DNA of 64,000 nt from Burkholderia sp. S171. GTDB taxonomy: Bacteria > Pseudomonadota > Gammaproteobacteria > Burkholderiales > Burkholderiaceae. The DNA lies in NCBI RefSeq assembly GCF_009766085.1, contig NZ_LMUF01000038.1, forward strand, positions 214,845-278,844, given 5' to 3'. Below are positions 56,137-64,000 of this stretch, piece after piece (the stretch's first letter is position 1; every line of letters begins with the position of its first letter). The notes beneath the pieces were generated by a model. That model made no database searches. It worked only from the letters and a program-made list of their open reading frames with translations, and had not been told where the DNA came from. The translations under genes were made by a program, and so were the position numbers.

Positions 56137-57705
56137 TCACGGCCGAACGCCCGCACGCAGTTTTGGTCCGACGTCGGCTTTCATGCGCCCTTGCACCGCG
56201 TCGATGAAACGGCACAGATAACGCCGTGTCTGTCTCGGGTCGATCACGTCCTCGACGCCGAATGCTTCGGCGGTGCGAAAGGGTGAAGCCAGCGCACGCA
56301 ACTCCTCTTCGAGTTCTCGCTGCCGCAGCAGCGGATCTGCCGCGCCTTGAATCTCGCGTTTGAATGCCGCCGCGACGCCGCCTTCGACCGGCAACGACCC
56401 CCACTCCGCTGACGGCCACGCGAGCTTGAGATCGAGTCCGTTCTTATCGGTCGTGCCCATGCCGGCCATGCCGTAGCACTTGCGGATCACAACGGTCAGC
56501 ATCGGCACAGTGGCCTGCAGACCGACATACACGGCACGCATGCCTTCGCGCAGCGTCGCCGCGGCCTCGGCCTGGGTGCCCACCATGAAGCCCGGCACAT
56601 CGACGAGAAACACCAGCGGCACATGAAACGTATCGCACAGCTCGATGAAATGAACCTGCTTGCGTGCGGCCTTCACTTCCATCGCGCCGCCCGCGACCAT
56701 CGGATTGTTTGCGACGATGCCAACCACCTTGCCGTTCAGACGCGCGAAACCGGTAATCAGCGCCTTGCCGAAGCTCGGCTGGATTTCGAATAGCGAATCA
56801 CGATCGACCACCATGCCGATCAGCTTACGCATGTTGTAGGGCTTGCGGCGATCGCGCGGTACGATGCTGAGCAAGGCTTCATCGGCGCGATCGGGCGGGT
56901 CGTCGCTAGGCAGCGCGGGCGGCAGTTCGTACACGTTCTGCGGCAGATAGCTGAGAAAGCGGCGAATCAGCGCGAAGCAGTCGACCTCGCTATCGGCGGC
57001 GTTGTCGATCGTGCCGGCGATATCGACCGCCATGTGCGCGCCGCCTAGTTCTTCCTTGCTCACTTTCTGACCGAGAGATCGTTCGACCACGGGCGGCCCA
57101 GCGGCGAACACCTGGCTCGTGTCCCTGATCATGATTGACCAGTGGGACAGAATCGCGCGTCCAGCCGGGCCGCCCGCGGCGGTGCCGAGCACCGCGCTGA
57201 TCACCGGCACCACGCCGAGCAGCTGCACCGAACGTTCGAACCCGTGCACACCCGGGAATACCGTGTGGCCCTTTCTTTTCGCGGTGTTCACCGTACCGCC
57301 CGCGCCGTCGATCAGATTGATCAGCGGGATACGATAGTTGTAGGCTAGATCTTCGACAAAACCGCCCTGCCCCCCCTTCCTCCGGTCACCGCCCCAACTC
57401 GTTCCGCCGCGCACGGTAAAGTCCTCGCCGCCGATCGCGACCGGCCGGCCGTCAAGGTTCGCGAGACCGCAGACGTAGGGCGCGGGAACCACTTTCTGAA
57501 CCGTGCCGTTCTCATAGACTCCGTTCCCCGCGAGCTTGCCGATTTCCTCGAACGAGCCGACGTCAACGAGCCGTTCCACGCGTTCGCGGATCGTCAGCCG
57601 TCCCTGTGCGTGCTGACGGTCGATTGCGTCAGCGCCACCCAGTTCGTCGGCCCATCGGTGCCGCAACGCAATTTCATCTGCTTCTGCCTGCCAGTGCTCG
57701 TCCAT
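56137..57705 (-). CDS. Acyl-CoA carboxylase carboxyltransferase subunit (type 1)
   Basis: A 522-residue crotonase-fold carboxyltransferase of the PCC-beta/AccD5 class. The N-lobe has the oxyanion segment IDGAGGTVNT and the C-lobe has VAGGAMEVKAARKQVHF, VDVPGFMVGTQAE and LAWPSAEWGSLPVEGG. The residue that is Asp422 in propionyl-CoA carboxylase appears as Met in KCYGMAGMGTTDK, so the acyl substrate is probably not propionyl-CoA. ATG 57705 has GGAG upstream. It overlaps nothing but lies 49 nt from each neighbour. Confidence 0.9.
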   Translation of the reverse strand: MDEHWQAEADEIALRHRWADELGGADAIDRQHAQGRLTIRERVERLVDVGSFEEIGKLAGNGVYENGTVQKVVPAPYVCGLANLDGRPVAIGGEDFTVRGGTSWGGDRRKGGQGGFVEDLAYNYRIPLINLIDGAGGTVNTAKRKGHTVFPGVHGFERSVQLLGVVPVISAVLGTAAGGPAGRAILSHWSIMIRDTSQVFAAGPPVVERSLGQKVSKEELGGAHMAVDIAGTIDNAADSEVDCFALIRRFLSYLPQNVYELPPALPSDDPPDRADEALLSIVPRDRRKPYNMRKLIGMVVDRDSLFEIQPSFGKALITGFARLNGKVVGIVANNPMVAGGAMEVKAARKQVHFIELCDTFHVPLVFLVDVPGFMVGTQAEAAATLREGMRAVYVGLQATVPMLTVVIRKCYGMAGMGTTDKNGLDLKLAWPSAEWGSLPVEGGVAAAFKREIQGAADPLLRQRELEEELRALASPFRTAEAFGVEDVIDPRQTRRYLCRFIDAVQGRMKADVGPKLRAGVRP

Positions 57706-57754
57706 GTTCTCGTGCTCCGTTGCTAGGCATTCCCCGTTATGTCCAAAGGACGGG

Positions 57755-57979
57755 CTACGACAATTCAAGCCGCAGGACCGTGTCGCCTTCAGCGACCGAC
57801 TGGCCTTCGGCGACGAGAATCTCCGTTACAGTGCCCGCGTCCTCGGCGATAAGCGGGATCTCCATTTTCATCGATTCGAAGATGATCAGCACTTCGCCCT
57901 CGGCCACCGCATCGCCTGGGGCTTTCAGCACCTTCCAGACCGATCCCGTGACTTCCGCCTTCATCTCGTACGTGCTCAT
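57755..57979 (-). CDS. Biotin carboxyl carrier protein (74 residues)
   Basis: A free-standing biotinyl domain with the biotinylation lysine Lys38 in ESMKMEIPL and the second beta-hammerhead VAEGQSVAEGDTVLRLELS. At 74 residues it is the minimal fold, with no BC-binding linker. It lies between the two carboxyltransferase genes and could serve both. Confidence 0.93.
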   Translation of the reverse strand: MSTYEMKAEVTGSVWKVLKAPGDAVAEGEVLIIFESMKMEIPLIAEDAGTVTEILVAEGQSVAEGDTVLRLELS

Positions 57980-58015
57980 TCGGGTTCCTCATTATGATTT
58001 TCGATACCGCTGCGC

Positions 58016-59608
58016 CTAGAACGTGGACGGCCAGGTATGCATCAGATGCGCGCCAACGCCATTGGTCAAACGCAAACGATGCACGTCGAGCATACGGATC
58101 AGGTAGTCGCGCGTGTCTTGCGGCAGGATCACATGTTGAATGCCGTAGTTGCCGGCAATGTCGTATGCACTGCTGTCCTTGTCCATCTGCTGAAGCACGT
58201 CGTCGAAGGCGTCGTCGCCGGGCTTGAGGCCGTGCACGATCTGCGCCGCGTAATGCGGGTTCATGAAACTGATCTCGGCGCTCGGCCACGCGGCCACTTC
58301 ATCGGAATTGCGGCCGCCGCCCATGTTCAGATAGGCCTGACCGTAGCTCTTGCGCAAAATGATCGACAGCTTCGGTACGGTCACGAGCGCCAGCGCACTC
58401 ATGAAATTCATGATTTTGCCGGGGGCGCGCTTGCGTTCCGCGTCGAGGCCGATGATGAAGCCCGGCGTGTCGACAAACATCACGAGCGGGATGTTGAATG
58501 AATCGCACAGCACGATGAAGCGGGTGATCTTCTCGCACGCGTCGGTGTCGAGCGCGCCGCCTTTATGCAGCGGATTATTCGCGATAATGCCAACCGACCG
58601 CCCGTTTAACCGGGCCAGCGCCGTGACCGCAGACTTGCCGAAACGCGCTTTCAGTTCGAACAGACTGTCGCGATCGACTACCGCCTGCAAAATGTCGCGC
58701 ATGTCGTAGACTTGCGTGCGCTGCTCGGGCAACAGCGCGCCGATATCGCGCGTCGTTGTACCGGAGCCGGCTGGCACTGCGTGTACCGGTGGCGCTTCGT
58801 TGCAATGGCTCGGCAGGTAATCGAGGAACGTGCGAATCGCGTCGAGTGCTTCGTCGTCGGTATCCACCACGCGGTCAACCAGCCCGGTGATCTGCGCATG
58901 CAGCCGCCAGCCGCCGAGCTCTTCCGGATCGATGGCTTCCTTTACCGCGAGCGATACCAACTGCGGGCTGGACACCGCGAGAATCGCGCCCTTGCGCATG
59001 ACGCTGAAGTCGGAAAGCGCCGTGTACCACGTCGACGATCCATAGCAGAAGCCAAGCACCGCAGCGGCCCACGGTGTTTCGCGGGTGCGCTGGTATTGCG
59101 TCGGGTCTGCTCCGAGCATGCTGCCCATGCCACGCGCGCCCATCGTATCGGGCATCCGCGCCCCTGACGATTCGCCCAGGAAAATCAAAGGCAAACCGCG
59201 CTGCGTCGCAACGCGCTTCATCTGCGCAATCTTCTTGCCGTTGGTCGCGCTACTCGATGCGCCCATCACCGTGAAGTCGTTCGACACCACCGCAACCTCG
59301 CGGCCATTGATCCGTGCATAGCCGACAATCTTGCCGTCCGCCGGCGTGCGGCTGCGGTCGGCTTCCGAGACGGACGACGTCGCGAACAATCCGGACTCGA
59401 TGAAACTGTTCTCATCGACGAGCCGCTCGATTCGTTCCCGTGCATTCAGCACGGCCTGCCCGCGCCGCTTGTCGAGCTTCGCCGGACCGCCCATGGCAAG
59501 CGCTACCGCTTGCCGGCGCGCAAACTCGGTTTGTAAGTCGCTTTCCTGCGTCGGTGTCGATTTGCTTCCCGATGAAGCGGCGTCTTGACGGGGATCGGAT
59601 GACTTCAC
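58016..59608 (-). CDS. Acyl-CoA carboxylase carboxyltransferase subunit (type 2)
   Basis: A 530-residue second carboxyltransferase, clearly different from the one at 56 kb. The N-lobe reads LGESSGARMPDTMGARGMG. The C-lobe has NNPLHKGGALDTDACEKITR, VDTPGFIIGLDAERKRAPG and LRKSYGQAYLNMGGG. The position of PCC Asp422 is Leu here. An N-terminal extension of about 30 Ser/Gln/Thr-rich residues precedes the fold. It starts 25 nt after the CoA-transferase gene in one operon with the carrier and carboxylase genes. Confidence 0.9.
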   Translation of the reverse strand: MKSSDPRQDAASSGSKSTPTQESDLQTEFARRQAVALAMGGPAKLDKRRGQAVLNARERIERLVDENSFIESGLFATSSVSEADRSRTPADGKIVGYARINGREVAVVSNDFTVMGASSSATNGKKIAQMKRVATQRGLPLIFLGESSGARMPDTMGARGMGSMLGADPTQYQRTRETPWAAAVLGFCYGSSTWYTALSDFSVMRKGAILAVSSPQLVSLAVKEAIDPEELGGWRLHAQITGLVDRVVDTDDEALDAIRTFLDYLPSHCNEAPPVHAVPAGSGTTTRDIGALLPEQRTQVYDMRDILQAVVDRDSLFELKARFGKSAVTALARLNGRSVGIIANNPLHKGGALDTDACEKITRFIVLCDSFNIPLVMFVDTPGFIIGLDAERKRAPGKIMNFMSALALVTVPKLSIILRKSYGQAYLNMGGGRNSDEVAAWPSAEISFMNPHYAAQIVHGLKPGDDAFDDVLQQMDKDSSAYDIAGNYGIQHVILPQDTRDYLIRMLDVHRLRLTNGVGAHLMHTWPSTF

Positions 59609-59633
59609 GGCGTGGCCTTAAGTGGCAAGACTT

Positions 59634-60896
59634 TTAGAGCGAAGCGGAACTCGCGGGCGTGACGCTCCTGGCGATGTGAATCACGCCGCTTGCATCGAGA
59701 CTCGCCAGTTCCTCGTCCGACACATCGGCGAGTTCCTGCAATACTCGCCGCGTGTCGCGGCCGACCGCGCCGCCGCTGAGCCGCAACTGGCCGGGCGTAT
59801 CGCTCAGCTTCGGCACGACGCCCGCCATGGTCACGGTGCCGAGTTGATCGTCGGCGACCGGCACGAGCATGTCGCGCGACTTGAAGTGAGCATCGGCAAA
59901 GACATCTTTCATCGTGTAGATGCGCGTGGCAGGCACGTCCGCCTCATGCAGGAAATCTTCGAGTCGGGCCAGCGGATGCATGACGGCCCAGTTGCCGATC
60001 AGATCGTCGAGCGCCTCGTGATGTTCCGAACGGGCGAGACCGCTGCTGAAACGTGGATCGTCGGCGAGGGCCGGCTGCCTCATCGCCTGTGTAAGCCTTT
60101 TGAAGACTGCATCGCCCATCGCAGTAATGTGGATGAATTCGCCTTCGGCGGATGCATACAGATTGTTCGGTGTACTGTCCGGCAGCCGCGAACCGGTTCG
60201 ACCGGCAACGACTCCCAGCTTTTCGAAAGCGGGAATATGCGGCTCCATGAAGCTGAACGCGCATTCGTACAGCGCCGCGTCCACGCATTGGCCAACGCCC
60301 GTGCGCCCGCGAGCGAGCAATGCCATTACCGCGCCAAAGGCCGCGTACAGGCCGGTGCAATAGTCGGTCAACGACACCGCCGTGCGCGCTGGCGGCCGGT
60401 CCGGGTCGCCGGTGATGTGCCGCAAACCGCTGACCGCTTCACCGATCACGCCATAGCCTGCGCGTTCGCGGTAGGGTCCGGTCTGGCCGAATCCGCTGAT
60501 GCGTACCATGACGAGGCCGGGGTTCACTGCAGACAGTTCGTCGTAGCCGAGGCCCCATTTCTCGAGGCCGCCGGGCCGAAAGTTTTCAACGAGACAATCG
60601 CAGCGCGCGGCAAGCCGCTTGACGAGCGACTGCCCGGCCGGCGTACGCAGATCGATCGACACGAGTTCGCGATTGCGCAGCAAACTCGCCGCGTACAGCG
60701 ACTTCCCCTTGTACTGCTTGCCCATCGTGCGCAGCGCGTCACCCTCGGGAGGCTCGATCTTGATCACCTCGGCGCCGAAATCGGCGAGCAGCCTGCCGCA
60801 AAACGGTCCGGCGATCGTCGAACCGAGTTCGAGCACACGCAAACCGACAAGCGGCCCTTGCCGCAATGGCCCACCTTCGTTTTGCGTCTCCGACAT
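59634..60896 (-). CDS. CaiB/BaiF family III CoA transferase
   Basis: A 420-residue class III CoA transferase. Conserved blocks are RVLELGSTIAGPFCGRLLAD, GAEVIKIEPPEGD, NFRPGGLEKWGLGYDEL and the catalytic Asp178 in SLTDYCTG. It moves CoA between a donor thioester and a carboxylic acid, so it can activate the acid imported by the divergent transporter. It is the first enzyme gene of the operon, 53 nt after the regulator gene. Confidence 0.93.
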   Translation of the reverse strand: MSETQNEGGPLRQGPLVGLRVLELGSTIAGPFCGRLLADFGAEVIKIEPPEGDALRTMGKQYKGKSLYAASLLRNRELVSIDLRTPAGQSLVKRLAARCDCLVENFRPGGLEKWGLGYDELSAVNPGLVMVRISGFGQTGPYRERAGYGVIGEAVSGLRHITGDPDRPPARTAVSLTDYCTGLYAAFGAVMALLARGRTGVGQCVDAALYECAFSFMEPHIPAFEKLGVVAGRTGSRLPDSTPNNLYASAEGEFIHITAMGDAVFKRLTQAMRQPALADDPRFSSGLARSEHHEALDDLIGNWAVMHPLARLEDFLHEADVPATRIYTMKDVFADAHFKSRDMLVPVADDQLGTVTMAGVVPKLSDTPGQLRLSGGAVGRDTRRVLQELADVSDEELASLDASGVIHIARSVTPASSASL

Positions 60897-60949
60897 CTGT
60901 CACTCCCCGGCGCCGCACGACGGCCGCGCCTGTGCGTCATACAGACTAT

Positions 60950-61762
60950 TCAGACGATGAAGTTCTTGTACCGCTTGATGAATTCACGCGCGCTTTTCAT
61001 GTTCTCGCGACGGCAGCGCTCGGCTTCCTGCGCGTCCCCACGGCGCATTGCGTCGAGCACCGCGCGGTGCTCCTTGAGTCCCTGCTCGGCGCGTCCCGGC
61101 AAGATGATCACGCGTCGGATCACCGCCTGCGTCTTTTCATAGATGCCGTCGATCATTGCGCTGAGCACGGGGTTGCCCGCGGCACCGAGAATACGCTGGC
61201 GGAACAGAGAATAGCCTGTGAGAAATGCTTCGTAGTTACAACTATCGACGTAAGTCTGCATTGGCCCAGCGAACAACTCGACCAGATCTTGCCAGTCGGC
61301 AGGAGCGGTTTTCTCTGTCGCGAGGCGCACGAGCAGACCTTCGAGCACTTCGCGCACCTCGTAAAACTCGAAGATCTGCGAGACGTCGAACTTGACCACA
61401 ATCGCGCCGCGATTCGGAATGCGCTCGACAAGACCGCGCTGCTCCAGCATGGCCAGCACGTCGCGCACTTTTGCGCGAGGAATGGCGTGTTCGTCGGCGA
61501 GTTCCTGCTCGCGCAGCCGGCTGCCCGGCGCAATCTGATGCGACACAATCTGGTCGCGCAGCATCTGAAAGACGTCTTCGCTCTTGACGGGCTTTGCCGG
61601 CTTTGCAGCCTTTGCCGCCTTCGTTACTTGCCCGACGGGCTTCACGGATCTCAACGTCGGCTTAGCCACCGCTTGCTCGCCGCCCTTCGCCGCCTTACCG
61701 GTTTTCGGAACCGCAGACCCCTGTGGGCTGCTACCCCGCCTGGTGGTGCTATCCCGTTTCAT
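60950..61762 (-). CDS. GntR/FCD-family transcriptional regulator
   Basis: A 270-residue regulator. A Lys/Ala/Pro-rich N-terminal tail (about 1-60) precedes the winged helix (LRDQIVSHQIAPGSRLREQE, AIPRAKVRDVLAMLEQRGLV). An all-helical FCD ligand domain (YEVREVLEGLLVRLA, FRQRILGAAGNPVL, EHRAVLDAMRRGD) follows. FCD regulators respond to organic acids and usually repress the adjacent catabolic genes. The tail is unusual and may add non-specific DNA binding. Its gene heads the operon and faces the transporter gene across two likely operators. Confidence 0.92.
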   Translation of the reverse strand: MKRDSTTRRGSSPQGSAVPKTGKAAKGGEQAVAKPTLRSVKPVGQVTKAAKAAKPAKPVKSEDVFQMLRDQIVSHQIAPGSRLREQELADEHAIPRAKVRDVLAMLEQRGLVERIPNRGAIVVKFDVSQIFEFYEVREVLEGLLVRLATEKTAPADWQDLVELFAGPMQTYVDSCNYEAFLTGYSLFRQRILGAAGNPVLSAMIDGIYEKTQAVIRRVIILPGRAEQGLKEHRAVLDAMRRGDAQEAERCRRENMKSAREFIKRYKNFIV

Positions 61763-61814
61763 GTGCTGTCCGTATCCACGTGTTGCAACCGATGGTAGTA
61801 ACTTGATATCAGGT

Positions 61815-61837
61815 TGTCAACAATATTGTCTGAATCG
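61815..61837 (+). promoter_or_regulatory. Putative GntR operator, site 1
   Basis: TGTCAACAAT followed by ATTGTCTGAATCG. The same pattern occurs in reverse orientation at 61889-61911. TGTCAACAAT is close to the dyads bound by FCD regulators, and its position fits control of the regulator-operon promoter. Confidence 0.6.
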
Positions 61838-61888
61838 AATAAGCGCTGTTTTGCAGAGGTTTTAAAGTTTATTTTCGAGAATTTTTTG

Positions 61889-61911
61889 CCGATCAAACAA
61901 AATTGTTGACA
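61889..61911 (-). promoter_or_regulatory. Putative GntR operator, site 2
   Basis: Read on the minus strand, TGTCAACAAT is followed by TTTGTTTGATCGG, matching site 1 at nearly all positions. It lies about 105 nt before the MFS transporter start, so a repressor bound to both sites could shut both promoters. Confidence 0.6.
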
Positions 61912-62016
61912 TTATTGAAGACGTTTCCTAGTCTGCTTTTACGCACCTTGCGGCTTTGCCCGCGGGGCGTGTATTCGTCGGCCCATCAGCAGGACAGAAT
62001 CGGGGAGACAGGAGAC

Positions 62017-63273
62017 ATGGCAGCTTCGGACTACAGTGCACAGACGGCCGTTGCGAGCCGAGGCAACCGCTGGACCATCGCCTGGCTGCTCTTCATCATC
62101 ACGATCATTAACTACGCCGATCGCGGAGTGCTGGGCGTGGTCGCGCCGGTGTTGATCAAAACCTTCAATCTCGACATTCGCCAGTTCGGCATCATCGCGA
62201 GCGCGTTCGGCTGGGGTTACGTGGTGATGGTGTTTTTCGGTGGCGGAATCGTCTCGTGGCTGGGCCCCAAGCGTACCTATGTCTGGTTCTCGGTGCTGTG
62301 GTCGTGCACCATCTCGCTGGTTGCGGTTGCAACCGGTTTCGCGAGCCTCTTTGCATTGCGGTTGCTGTTCGGCGTCAGCGAAGGCGTGGTGTTTCCGAGC
62401 GGCTCGCAGTTGATCGGCAACTGGTTCACGAAAGAAGAACATGGGCGCGCCGCGTCACTGATGGGCGCGGGTATCCCGTTGGGGTCGCTGCTCGTTATTC
62501 CCTGCGCGGTGTGGCTCACCGCGAACTACGGCTGGCAGGCGCCATTTCTTCTGCTTGGGGTAGTGGGTATTGCATGGGCCGTATTGTGCAAACTGTTCGT
62601 GCACGACACGCCGCAAGCGGCGGCGAATGCGCAGTCCGGTGGCGCCGTAGCGGAGCACGACGCGGCGCCGGTGCCATGGGGACTCGTGCTGCGCAGCCAG
62701 ACCTTGTGGCTTACCGGGCTCGCGTTTTTCTCATCGGCGTATGTGCTGTATTTCCTGCTCAATTTCCTGCCGACGTGGCTCGTACGCGAACGCCATATCG
62801 AGTTCGCGCATGTGTCCTTTCTCGGCATCCTGCCGTGGGTTTCCATGACCGCCGGTGCACTACTGTCCGGGCCGGTATCCGACTTTGTCTACCGGCGCAC
62901 GCAAAATCTGCGGTGGGCGCGCAGCTACCTGGCGGGCGCGTGTCTCATCCTGACCGGCGCGATCATCAGCCTCACGCTGATCCTGTCCGATACCTACGCG
63001 ATCGTCGCCTTGATCAGCGTCGCGAGTTTCATCAATTTCATTGCGAACCCCGTGTTCTTCGCCATCCCGATCGACGCCTGCCCGGAACACGGTGGCGCCG
63101 CGTCGAGCTTGACTACGGGCATTGGCTCGACGGCAGGTATTGTCGCGCCGCTGTTTACCGGCTTTATCGTCCATGCGACGGGCACGTTTTATATGGCTTT
63201 TGCGCTGGTGTCGATCCTTCCTATCGTCTTTGGCGTGCTGCTGATCGTCGCATGCAACCCGGCGAAGTTATGA
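62017..63273 (+). CDS. MFS transporter, anion:cation symporter type
   Basis: A 418-residue, 12-helix MFS protein. The first helix INYADRGVLGVVAPV and the RLLFGVSEGVVFPSG motif, with GNWFTKEEHGRA after it, are typical of the ACS family (phthalate, hexuronate and similar carboxylates). Start ATG 62017 has GGAGACAGGAGAC upstream; the longer frame to 61903 lacks one. It is divergent from the carboxylase operon and should import its acid substrate. Confidence 0.9.
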   Translation: MAASDYSAQTAVASRGNRWTIAWLLFIITIINYADRGVLGVVAPVLIKTFNLDIRQFGIIASAFGWGYVVMVFFGGGIVSWLGPKRTYVWFSVLWSCTISLVAVATGFASLFALRLLFGVSEGVVFPSGSQLIGNWFTKEEHGRAASLMGAGIPLGSLLVIPCAVWLTANYGWQAPFLLLGVVGIAWAVLCKLFVHDTPQAAANAQSGGAVAEHDAAPVPWGLVLRSQTLWLTGLAFFSSAYVLYFLLNFLPTWLVRERHIEFAHVSFLGILPWVSMTAGALLSGPVSDFVYRRTQNLRWARSYLAGACLILTGAIISLTLILSDTYAIVALISVASFINFIANPVFFAIPIDACPEHGGAASSLTTGIGSTAGIVAPLFTGFIVHATGTFYMAFALVSILPIVFGVLLIVACNPAKL

Positions 63274-63344
63274 CGAAAAATAATAAGCCCTGGCACGGAT
63301 CTTTGAAGCCCTCGCCGCTATCGCCCCAGCGCGAAATATTTTTG

Positions 63345-63578
63345 TCACCGACGACGAGGGGCAATTCCGGCCGTGAAGGGCCTCGGCGATAGCGGGACAT
63401 GCCACCGGTATTCGCGCACTGGTAACCATTCGTCGATTGACTGTAGCTGTCCGCGCTCGTCCCTAGCAGCCTTTCGCGCATCCCCGAGATAACTTAGCAG
63501 CCCTTTTTGTTGCACCCGTACCAGCGGCAGAAACGCTGCAATGATAGCGATTCCAAGCACTTGTGCAGCCATACTCAT
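63345..63578 (-). CDS. Possible small membrane-anchored protein
   Basis: A 77-codon frame beginning MSMAAQVLGIAIIAAFLPLV, which would be one membrane helix followed by a charged tail. GGGGA lies 6 nt upstream of the ATG. No family was recognised. It may be real or a chance frame. Confidence 0.4.
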   Translation of the reverse strand: MSMAAQVLGIAIIAAFLPLVRVQQKGLLSYLGDARKAARDERGQLQSIDEWLPVREYRWHVPLSPRPFTAGIAPRRR

Positions 63579-63875
63579 TTTTAGTCCCCGTCCAGGTTTG
63601 AGCTTGCTAGCGGCATTTTTGTACACGCAATCTAACGGAGTGAGCTCGCGCTGAGGCCGTTCGATTCTCGCCAATCTTTGTGAATTGTTTTGAAGGTCTC
63701 TTCCTGCCGAACCACGTCCTCTCGAATCTTGAAGTCTTTCCCATCCGTCCGTCTACGTCGGGCAGAGGGGACCCGAAGCGGACAGGCTGGTGAAACCCGC
63801 TACAAACTAACTAGAGCATTGTCGATTTTCGATCATCATATTCGTCGTTAGTGAACCCCATTCAAAGGATTTCCC

Positions 63876-64000
63876 ATGAAATACGTCGGCCTGGCCTACT
63901 TCTCCCCCGAAAAATTCGCGGCGATGGCGCCAGACGAAATCAAGGAATTGGTGAGCCAGTGCCCGGCATTGGACGAGAAGATGCGCGCTACCGGCAAGGT
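63876..64000 (+). CDS. YciI-like protein (3' truncated by window edge)
   Basis: The first 41 codons of a gene starting MKYVGLAYFSPEKFAAMAPD, with AAGGA 6 nt upstream. The MKYxxLxYxSPE pattern fits the YciI/DGPF family of small ferredoxin-fold proteins, but only the N terminus is visible. Upstream, 63579-63875 holds no recognised gene. Confidence 0.7.
   Translation, partial: MKYVGLAYFSPEKFAAMAPDEIKELVSQCPALDEKMRATGK

Noticed and set aside
63290..63307. Sigma-54-like promoter TGGCACG followed by TTTGA
   Set aside because: The second element is poor and no plus-strand gene follows it.

Overview
The window is high-GC DNA with the gene order and codon use of a Burkholderiaceae bacterium, most likely Paraburkholderia, Caballeronia or Burkholderia. 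The evidence is the T6SS gene set, the guanidinobutyrase and KfrA relatives, and the dense long antisense open frames typical of this GC content. No rRNA, tRNA or CRISPR was seen. The window opens inside tssF and closes inside a YciI-like gene.

Region 1 (1-33.1 kb) is a large type VI secretion locus. A rightward block (tssF-tssG-tssH-tagH-pppA) meets a leftward block ending in tssA-tssB-tssC at a terminator near 7.07 kb. The leftward block starts at 18.7 kb with three genes that are not T6SS components: a TPR-CHAT caspase-like protease, a TpsB/FhaC outer-membrane transporter and a 1.3-kb-residue-class TPS exoprotein (about 1312 aa). These sit 4, 75 and 10 nt from one another and from tssA, so the six genes look like one operon. 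A 24-bp perfect palindrome separates it from the divergent rightward block tssJ-tssK-tssL(OmpA)-tssM-tagF-ppkA-mltA. The PpkA/PppA/TagH(FHA)/TagF set indicates threonine-phosphorylation control. A sigma-70-like gene and a convergent REC-LuxR-cNMP fusion regulator close the locus. tssE, hcp and vgrG are not in the window.

Region 2 (33.1-43.7 kb) is accessory. It holds small orphan genes, a hotdog thioesterase, an IS5-type transposase remnant, a group II intron maturase HNH remnant and a KfrA-like protein divergent from a tyrosine recombinase. These are followed by guanidinobutyrase plus an aldehyde dehydrogenase, and by a YCF48-type protein beside an N-terminally truncated RND/MMPL permease.

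Region 3 (44-54.7 kb) holds two SDR oxidoreductases, an MFS protein with a doubtful C terminus and a stress cluster: manganese catalase, hemerythrin, HAD phosphatase, Zn-alcohol dehydrogenase, two Hsp20 chaperones and a YciE/YciF-type DUF892 protein. It ends in a GntR/UTRA regulator that has lost its DNA-binding domain.

Region 4 (54.7-63.3 kb) is a catabolic operon on the minus strand: GntR/FCD regulator, CaiB-type CoA transferase, carboxyltransferase, biotin carrier protein, a second distinct carboxyltransferase and biotin carboxylase. It is divergent from an MFS carboxylate-type transporter across an intergenic region with two opposed copies of a putative operator. The natural reading is uptake of an organic acid, CoA activation and biotin-dependent carboxylation; the substrate is not evident.
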